In this document: piece by piece, positions 57,704 to 64,000 of the stretch
Numbering within the stretch: position 1 is the first letter of the stretch
Layout of the letters: each line of letters opens with the position of its first letter
Source of the DNA: Saprospiraceae bacterium
Lineage (GTDB): Bacteria; Bacteroidota; Bacteroidia; Chitinophagales; Saprospiraceae
Reading direction: 5' to 3'
NCBI GenBank assembly: GCA_020629515.1
Contig: JAHDDE010000002.1
Span: 134,010-198,009, forward strand
Length of the DNA stretch: 64,000 bases
Notes under the pieces: model-generated
What the model was told of the DNA's origin: nothing
Database searches by the model: none
Seen by the model: the letters and a program-made list of their open reading frames with translations, nothing else
Translations under genes and position numbers: made by a program

Positions 57704-58774
57704 ATGCTAGATAAGTTAGAGTCTATCCATTCTCGTTATTTGGATATAGAAGAAAAATTGGCTGACCCATCGATAGTGTCAGATATGAAAGCGTATTCAA
57801 AATTGAATAAGGAATACAAATCCCTCAAAGAGTTAGAAGATTACTATCAGGAGTATAAGTCAGTCCATGATAATATCATTGGATCAAAGGAGATGCTACA
57901 AGATGATGATGCAGAGATGAGAGAGATGGCTCAGATGGAGTTAGAGACTTTGGAGGCACGTAAAGAAGTATTAGAAGAGGAAATAAAAATATTATTGATT
58001 CCAAAAGATCCTGATGATGACAAGGATGTCATATTTGAGATAAGATCAGGTACAGGTGGCGATGAGGCCAGCATATTCGCTGGAGACTTGTACAGGATGT
58101 ATAGTAAGTATTTCGAATCTCAAGGATGGAAAGTTGAAACTCTTTCAGTCAATGAAGGTACAGTTGGAGGTTTTAACAAATTAGTATTAGAGGTCACTGG
58201 TACCAACGTTTTTGGGCAATTAAAGTTTGAATCAGGGGCGCATCGAGTACAGCGTGTGCCAAAGACCGAATCACAAGGAAGAGTACATACCTCGGCAGCT
58301 ACAGTGGCTGTGATACCTAAATTTGAAGTAGAAGATATTGACATCAAAAAGGATGATCTTCGAACCGATACATTTAGAGCAAGTGGAGCAGGGGGACAAC
58401 ATGTTAACAAGACTGAATCAGGCGTTCGGTTTACTCATATACCTACAGGGATAGTCTCAGAATCAACAGACTCAAGATCTCAACATAAGAATAGAGAAAT
58501 CGCTCTCACAAGACTATATATCAAGATTCGCGAAGCTCAAGAGCAGAAAGTATATTCTGAACAGAAAGCACAAAGAAAATCTCTGGTAGGAAGTGGAGAT
58601 AGATCTGATAAGATTAGAACTTATAATTATCCTCAAAATCGTGTGACTGACCATCGTATTAACTTAACGCTATATAGTTTGGATAAGATCATCGAGGGGG
58701 ACATCGCTCCAGTGATAGAAGCTCTACAAGTATATGAGAATGCCGAAAAAATGAAATCAGGAGAAACAGTATAA
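57704..58774 (+). CDS. prfA: Peptide chain release factor 1
   Basis: EIRSGTGGDEASIFAGDLYRMYSKY, FRASGAGGQHVNKTESGVRFTHIPTGI (GGQ). Confidence 0.97.
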   Translation: MLDKLESIHSRYLDIEEKLADPSIVSDMKAYSKLNKEYKSLKELEDYYQEYKSVHDNIIGSKEMLQDDDAEMREMAQMELETLEARKEVLEEEIKILLIPKDPDDDKDVIFEIRSGTGGDEASIFAGDLYRMYSKYFESQGWKVETLSVNEGTVGGFNKLVLEVTGTNVFGQLKFESGAHRVQRVPKTESQGRVHTSAATVAVIPKFEVEDIDIKKDDLRTDTFRASGAGGQHVNKTESGVRFTHIPTGIVSESTDSRSQHKNREIALTRLYIKIREAQEQKVYSEQKAQRKSLVGSGDRSDKIRTYNYPQNRVTDHRINLTLYSLDKIIEGDIAPVIEALQVYENAEKMKSGETV

Positions 58775-58777
58775 TTG

Positions 58778-59932
58778 CTACTGGGGTTTACGCTTTTTGA
58801 AGTACCAAATCCCTACACAACCTAAAACAAATAATGCCATAGAAATCAGTTGAGCTTGAGATAACTGTGTGCCTAAAAAGTCATACCGAGGATTAACTCT
58901 TATATGCTCTACCAAAAATCTGGCAAAGCTCATAAGAACTAAATATAGACTGAACATAACTCCAGGCGTTTTAATCTTGAGCCTATTAAACCATAGAATA
59001 AAAAATATAATGATACTTGATAGAACTTCATATAGTGGAGTAGGAAAAACCTTTGGCGAAAGCTTGCGACAGTACTTATCCTCACATCCTTCTATGGCTA
59101 TACCATCATTGAGCACGTTGTGAGGATAGTCATATGCCCAAGCCCAATCAGGGAAAACAAACCATCCAGGTTTTGCTAATTCATTCACGATACCCCAATC
59201 GCCATCTCCTGATACCTGACAACCTATTCTTCCTATGCCATATCCTAAAATAAGCGCTGGAGCGATTGCATCTGCTACATGTATAGGAGGAATTCCATTT
59301 TTGTTCACATACCAAGCTATAGCTACAGTAGCGAGTATGAACCCTCCGTAAATAGTTAAACCGCTACCAGAGAATAGCTGACCTATCGGATCTGCCATAA
59401 AAGAATCCAGATTTTCTAAAATCGAAAAGAGACGAGCTCCCAAAATTCCGAATATGGCGGCTAAAACTATGATATCTCCAACTCGCTCATATGGATGTAT
59501 AGTTCGAGACACCTGTTTTGGGGTATCCAGTTTTTTCTTTAGGCCATCCCAATAGTAGTATCCACCAAAAATTAGTAGACCTAATAATCCTAATCCAAGA
59601 TGACCACGACCTGAAAAAACAAACCCCGCAGCATCTTCCTTAAATTCTGCAAAATTCATTATGACTTCTGGTACTTTATATCCGACAATAAATCCAAATA
59701 TGCCATTGGTGATCATTTCTTTGATATCAGGCCCCTTGCCTAACCACTCTTTTTGTGTAATAGCAGTAATGGTACCTTCAGATTCTTTTCTTTTGAGTTC
59801 TCTGTATAATATATACCCTAATGCGAAAAACCCACAACCCATAAGCAATCCAAACATCTGAATAACCGAAAGCCCGTTGTCTCTGGCAGTACCAAATAGA
59901 TCGTGAAGTAAGTAGGACAGATTAGGATACAT
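58778..59932 (-). CDS. lgt: Prolipoprotein diacylglyceryl transferase
   Basis: GYGIGRIGCQVSGDGDWG, PTPLYEVLSSIIIFFILW, ARFLVEHIRVNPRYDFLGTQLSQAQLISMALFVLG. Confidence 0.93.
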   Translation of the reverse strand: MYPNLSYLLHDLFGTARDNGLSVIQMFGLLMGCGFFALGYILYRELKRKESEGTITAITQKEWLGKGPDIKEMITNGIFGFIVGYKVPEVIMNFAEFKEDAAGFVFSGRGHLGLGLLGLLIFGGYYYWDGLKKKLDTPKQVSRTIHPYERVGDIIVLAAIFGILGARLFSILENLDSFMADPIGQLFSGSGLTIYGGFILATVAIAWYVNKNGIPPIHVADAIAPALILGYGIGRIGCQVSGDGDWGIVNELAKPGWFVFPDWAWAYDYPHNVLNDGIAIEGCEDKYCRKLSPKVFPTPLYEVLSSIIIFFILWFNRLKIKTPGVMFSLYLVLMSFARFLVEHIRVNPRYDFLGTQLSQAQLISMALFVLGCVGIWYFKKRKPQ

Positions 59933-59980
59933 AATTATAGTTAATATTCTTGGTCGTAAAATTACGGATTATATATAGGA

Positions 59981-61306
59981 CTACATCGCCCAGACTAATT
60001 GATCACCCGTGATTTCTGAAAGGGTTACTTTGGAGAGCGTATTAATGGCCTCCTGCGAATACGGCATTTGTATCTTTATATAATTATCAGTAAATCCAGT
60101 CATCATACCTTTTTGCTTAGCATGTTCAAAGAGTACCTTTCTATTAGTACCAATGTGATTTTGATAAAATTGAAGCTTTTTCTTAGTAGATAGATTTCTC
60201 AAGGATTCATTTCTCTGTCTACGTATATTGATAGGGATAACTCCTTCCATCTCTGCAGCAGGAGTATTGGCCCGCTCTGAGTAGGTGAATACATGAAGAT
60301 AGTTCACATCAAGATCAGCTAAAAAGTCAAAGGTTTCCTTAAAGTCTTGATCTGTTTCTCCAGGAAAACCTACTATCACATCTACTCCGATACATGCATG
60401 AGGCATAGAAGATCTGATCCAATTGACTCGATCAGCATAAAGTTCACGTTTGTACCTCCTGCGCATGAGTTTGAGGATTTTGTTTGATCCTGACTGTAGA
60501 GGGACATGGAAGTGTGGCATGAACCGCTTGGATTTGGAGACGAATTCGATGATTTCTTCTGTCAGTAGATTAGGTTCTATTGATGAGATTCGAAATCGAT
60601 CTATTCCATCTACTTTGTCTAATTCTTTTATTAAATCAATGAATAGCGCTTCTTTTTTGGGTTTACTGCCTTCAATTACTTCTGTTCCATTTCCAAAATC
60701 TCCCAAATTAACTCCAGTAAGCACAATCTCTTTAATACCTAATTCAGCGATTTTTTGAGCATTTGCTATCACATTTGATACCGTATCACTGCGACTTTTT
60801 CCTCGAGCCTGCGGTATAGTACAAAACGAACATTTGTAATTACAGCCGTCTTGGACTTTTAGAAATGATCGTGTACGATCACCATAAGAAAAAGCCTCTT
60901 CAAAAGTATTCGCTTGCTCTACATGTCCTGCTCGTACCATACCCTTATCGGGATTTTGTGAGAGGGTATCTACATAGTGAAGGATATTAAATTTTTCTGC
61001 AGCACCTAATACCAAGTCTACACCAGGGATAGACGCTATTTCTTCTGGTTTGAGCTGCGCATAGCAGCCTATCACGACCACTTTAGCATCAGGAGATTGT
61101 CTTAATACCTTTCTTACCGCAGAGCGACATTTACGATCTGCAAATTCTGTGACTGAGCAGGTATTCAGGACATATATATCCGCTACTTCATTAAACTGTA
61201 CCGTCGCAAAACCATGATCCTCAAATTGCCTTCTAATAGAAGAGGTCTCGGAGAAATTGAGTTTGCACCCTAAAGTGTGAAATGCTACTGACTGTGGTGT
61301 GGACAT
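59981..61306 (-). CDS. mtaB: tRNA (N6-threonylcarbamoyladenosine(37)-C2)-methylthiotransferase MtaB
   Basis: AFHTLGCKLNFSETSSI, VLNTCSVTEFADRKCR, FLKVQDGCNYKCSFCTIPQARGKSRS (radical SAM CxxxCxxC), VPLQSGSNKILKLMRRRY. Confidence 0.95.
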   Translation of the reverse strand: MSTPQSVAFHTLGCKLNFSETSSIRRQFEDHGFATVQFNEVADIYVLNTCSVTEFADRKCRSAVRKVLRQSPDAKVVVIGCYAQLKPEEIASIPGVDLVLGAAEKFNILHYVDTLSQNPDKGMVRAGHVEQANTFEEAFSYGDRTRSFLKVQDGCNYKCSFCTIPQARGKSRSDTVSNVIANAQKIAELGIKEIVLTGVNLGDFGNGTEVIEGSKPKKEALFIDLIKELDKVDGIDRFRISSIEPNLLTEEIIEFVSKSKRFMPHFHVPLQSGSNKILKLMRRRYKRELYADRVNWIRSSMPHACIGVDVIVGFPGETDQDFKETFDFLADLDVNYLHVFTYSERANTPAAEMEGVIPINIRRQRNESLRNLSTKKKLQFYQNHIGTNRKVLFEHAKQKGMMTGFTDNYIKIQMPYSQEAINTLSKVTLSEITGDQLVWAM

Positions 61307-61324
61307 AATCTGTAATAAACGCTG

Positions 61325-61332
61325 CAAACTTA
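61325..61332 (-). promoter_or_regulatory. -7 element TAAGTTTG for mtaB
   Basis: TTG-N20-TAAGTTTG about 18 nt upstream of the refined ATG. Confidence 0.5.
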
Positions 61333-61416
61333 GCAGTATTAAAGACCATTTACAATAGGAGTTGCGGATCTGTCATATTGAGCCACATCATACCTCAGTG
61401 TGTCTTTTCATTTTTC

Positions 61417-61445
61417 CTTGATGAAAAACGAAACAAAAAATCAAG
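61417..61445. repeat. Intergenic A-rich-loop hairpin CTTGAT-N17-ATCAAG
   Basis: CCTTGATGAAAAACGAAACAAAAAATCAAG; 6-bp stem. Confidence 0.45.
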
Positions 61446-61811
61446 CTAATATAAGGCTTCCCCTTACTACGGAAAACAGAAGCAAAATTTCAAGACAAAA
61501 CAATGTTAAATGAGGAAAAATATGGGGGGGGGGATTTTGATTTCAACTATATAGTGCTTATCATTACTTAGATTAATTCAAAGGCGTCAAATAAATTAAT
61601 CTTAACAAGTCGGGAAAATAAAAGGCAAAAAAAGAGAGCCAACAAGAACAGTTGTACTGTACTGTGACCCTCCATATCTATCGCTTAAAATAGAGTGTCA
61701 CAAATATATAGGTTACTTCTTTTATCTGCTGATGATTTTACTCGAGGGAGGCAAATCCGAAACTCCCTGATCAAGAAGTAGGGAAATTGTTAAAACCTAT
61801 AATTTTTAAAA

Positions 61812-62387
61812 ATGAAAAATGTAATTGTGTTACTGTTTATGACTGGATTTATTTTGGTGAGTTGTAGTGAAGGAGAATTTGATGTTTTACCAGAAAAATT
61901 CAATGAGCAAGAATTAATTTCCCAGACAGAAAAAGAATATCAGGAATTTATAGAGGAACATGGAAGTGTATCTATACAATTTGTGACTCTTGAGGAGTTA
62001 AATGATTTCAATAGAGCTCATGGACTAAAGGAATTAACTAAATTTGACTTTACAGAAGAGGAATGGGAATATCTTCAAAATCCTGCAGATTATGCTAAAC
62101 CTCGCTGTGATTCAGAGGTAAGTTATATTGGATTTATTGGAGATATGAATGGCAATGGCATATTTACAACCTTTGATCAGTATTTAGCTCAGGTTGGGGT
62201 AAACCAAAATATTGGAATACCAAATACTTGGAATGTTCCTGTTCAATACAGGAGGTACGGTCAATTTGATCATTTTGTAGAATATAGAGCCGCATGTTCC
62301 CCATATGAGCCAGCCGCTTTGGTATTAGATCAAGAAGATATCTGTACTTCCCAAAAAGTGTTGATTGGAGTGTTGCCTTGTCTTTAA
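61812..62387 (+). CDS. Hypothetical lipoprotein with a dockerin-like Ca-binding-loop motif
   Basis: Lipobox ILVSC; GDMNGNGIFTTFDQYLAQ resembles a type I dockerin/EF-like loop. Confidence 0.6.
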   Translation: MKNVIVLLFMTGFILVSCSEGEFDVLPEKFNEQELISQTEKEYQEFIEEHGSVSIQFVTLEELNDFNRAHGLKELTKFDFTEEEWEYLQNPADYAKPRCDSEVSYIGFIGDMNGNGIFTTFDQYLAQVGVNQNIGIPNTWNVPVQYRRYGQFDHFVEYRAACSPYEPAALVLDQEDICTSQKVLIGVLPCL

Positions 62388-62397
62388 ATTAGAAAAT

Positions 62398-62428
62398 ATA
62401 GGAGATAGAATTTATATCTATCTCCTAT
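62398..62428 (+). terminator. Perfect 11-bp stem-loop between lipoprotein and T9SS-cargo gene
   Basis: ATAGGAGATAG-AATTTATAT-CTATCTCCTAT; lacks a long U-tract, so it may be a weak terminator or RNA-processing structure. Confidence 0.5.
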
Positions 62429-62434
62429 CTATTT

Positions 62435-64000
62435 ATGAATAGAATGTATAAGATAGTAATCATAGTAAATTTCGTTATTGTATCTATAGCTTATGGACAA
62501 GATATTGTCTGGCCAATTGGTGATTATTCTACCATTTCATTTAATGGAGGTTTAGGAATGCTCCAATCTACAAACTCCTTCCAAGGGTCATTGAACGGAT
62601 ATTATCAATTAAGTGATGCTCAAACTATTAGTATCTCAATAGACGGTATTTATGATGTAGAAGGTCAAAAGCTTTATCCAATTTCTGAAGCAATCTCAAT
62701 CCTTAATTCTTCTATAGTACCGAACATGGATTCTTCAGTATTCAAAATATTTTTAGTTATCATTCAATCTAATCCGAGATATAAATTAATAATGTTAGAT
62801 TATCACATAAATGATAATACAATTGAACTCAGTGCAATTGGCATAATCAAAGATGATATCGGGAAAGAAATGCAAATTGTCCCACATAAGTGTGGAGGTT
62901 ATTGGCTGATCGTGCACTCATATGTTGGTAACACTTTTTATAGCTATAGAGTGTATAGTGATTTGACAGTTAGTAATACTCCTGTGATATCAGAAGTTGG
63001 TATTCGGCATACTGATAGCCATCATGAAAATGGCTCTTTTGATATAAAATTTTCGTTAAATACAAGTGTATTCGCATCGGAATACATCAACTTTACTGAT
63101 AACTTTGATATGTCTATAGAGATATTTGATATAGACATTTATTCAGGACGAATAAAAAAGCAATTTTCAATACCATACCAAAAAGGTCATTTTGGCGGCA
63201 CTGAATTTTCATCTAATGGACGTTTTTTATATTGTTATGAATTTTCGTCATTCGTAAGTCGAATTATACAGTACGAGATCTATCAAAATGACAGCTTATC
63301 AACTGTTGAATCAGCGTATACATTAGATGAAAGGACTGATTTTACTCAATCTGATATAAAAAGAGGCCCAGATGATAAGATTTATATCATACACACAAAC
63401 AATGCTATAAGTACTATAAGTAGACCAAATGAATCACGGGATAAGGCAAAATTTGAGCACGGAACTTTTCAAAATTCTATAGCTGGATTTACACAACTAC
63501 CTGATTATGACTTACCGCAAATGAATGGATATTCTAATGCCTCGCTGGGCAGTCTAGTGAATGATAAGAGTGTTTGTCCTGATGATGCTATAATATCATT
63601 AAACAATCTACCCTATGGAGAGGTGTATATCAACAATATTATAGTAGACGACCTAATTAATATTCCTGTAAAATCTGGAATAAATAGAATCTTCATAACA
63701 GATGATCTTTGCTCTTATACAGATAGCATTAATGTGTTAATGGACACTAATTATGAGGTATTGCCAAATGATACGACTCTGTGTATTGGAGACACTATAT
63801 CAGTTATTATTTCAGATTTAGATTATATCGAATGGACAGATGGTTCCCAGAATAAACATAGATCATTATTTGTACCAGGTACATACATAGTCAATTTCAA
63901 ATCACCAAACAATTGTTTCTTAAGAGATACCATAGAGATAATTGAATCAACGGATTGCCCTCCTGCCCCAAGCGATTGCAATACATATCTCCCCAATTCT
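62435..64000 (+). CDS. Large secreted protein, probable T9SS type B-sorted (gliding-motility-associated C-terminal) cargo; truncated at window edge
   Basis: Open frame to window end: MNRMYKIVIIVNFVIVSIAYGQDIVW..., FSSNGRFLYCYEFSSFV, RGPDDKIYIIHTN, SVCPDDAIISLNNLPYG, ending CPPAPSDCNTYLPNS, which matches the run-in to the (F)SPNGDG type-B sorting domain. Confidence 0.75.
   Translation, partial: MNRMYKIVIIVNFVIVSIAYGQDIVWPIGDYSTISFNGGLGMLQSTNSFQGSLNGYYQLSDAQTISISIDGIYDVEGQKLYPISEAISILNSSIVPNMDSSVFKIFLVIIQSNPRYKLIMLDYHINDNTIELSAIGIIKDDIGKEMQIVPHKCGGYWLIVHSYVGNTFYSYRVYSDLTVSNTPVISEVGIRHTDSHHENGSFDIKFSLNTSVFASEYINFTDNFDMSIEIFDIDIYSGRIKKQFSIPYQKGHFGGTEFSSNGRFLYCYEFSSFVSRIIQYEIYQNDSLSTVESAYTLDERTDFTQSDIKRGPDDKIYIIHTNNAISTISRPNESRDKAKFEHGTFQNSIAGFTQLPDYDLPQMNGYSNASLGSLVNDKSVCPDDAIISLNNLPYGEVYINNIIVDDLINIPVKSGINRIFITDDLCSYTDSINVLMDTNYEVLPNDTTLCIGDTISVIISDLDYIEWTDGSQNKHRSLFVPGTYIVNFKSPNNCFLRDTIEIIESTDCPPAPSDCNTYLPNS

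Noticed and set aside
1-64000. CRISPR array, prophage, transposon, toxin-antitoxin or known anti-phage defence cluster
   Set aside because: Looked for spaced repeats, transposase/integrase motifs, paired small toxin/antitoxin genes and defence domains on both strands; none could be supported. The window looks like conserved chromosomal backbone.

Overview
A 64-kb chromosomal segment from a Bacteroidota organism, probably Saprospiria-like. This assignment rests on protein content and TAnnTTTG-type promoters, not on a database search. It is mostly housekeeping and core genes: M42 peptidase, flippase, ribA, rsgA, GGGPS-family enzyme, L25, adk, obgE, parE-type topoisomerase, lon, metF, nadC, pyrD, dnaX, radA, scpB, tatA, mvaD, recA, pdeM, prfA, lgt and mtaB. 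There are three ECF-like sigma factors, T9SS-linked proteins (PorP/SprF, an OmpA/PD40 protein, and a likely type-B-sorted cargo running off the right edge) and one tRNA with a CAU anticodon. I saw no rRNA, CRISPR array, prophage or transposase. The observations most worth following up are: (1) an A10 run in dnaX at the expected end of the gamma-like region, where both alternative frames stop within a few codons, suggesting tau/gamma production by slippage; (2) hairpin-rich non-coding stretches, including a multi-hairpin leader before an AraC-ThuA pair, a compact three-way-junction-like element upstream of dnaX, and an orphan + strand terminator between radA and dksA; (3) two small membrane ORFs below the ORF-track cutoff; (4) a tightly coupled sulfotransferase-like/class-IV aminotransferase pair, and a divergent pair of TrpF-like and alkyltransferase-like proteins that both lack the catalytic Cys. 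All family assignments are from reading translated sequence; no searches were run.
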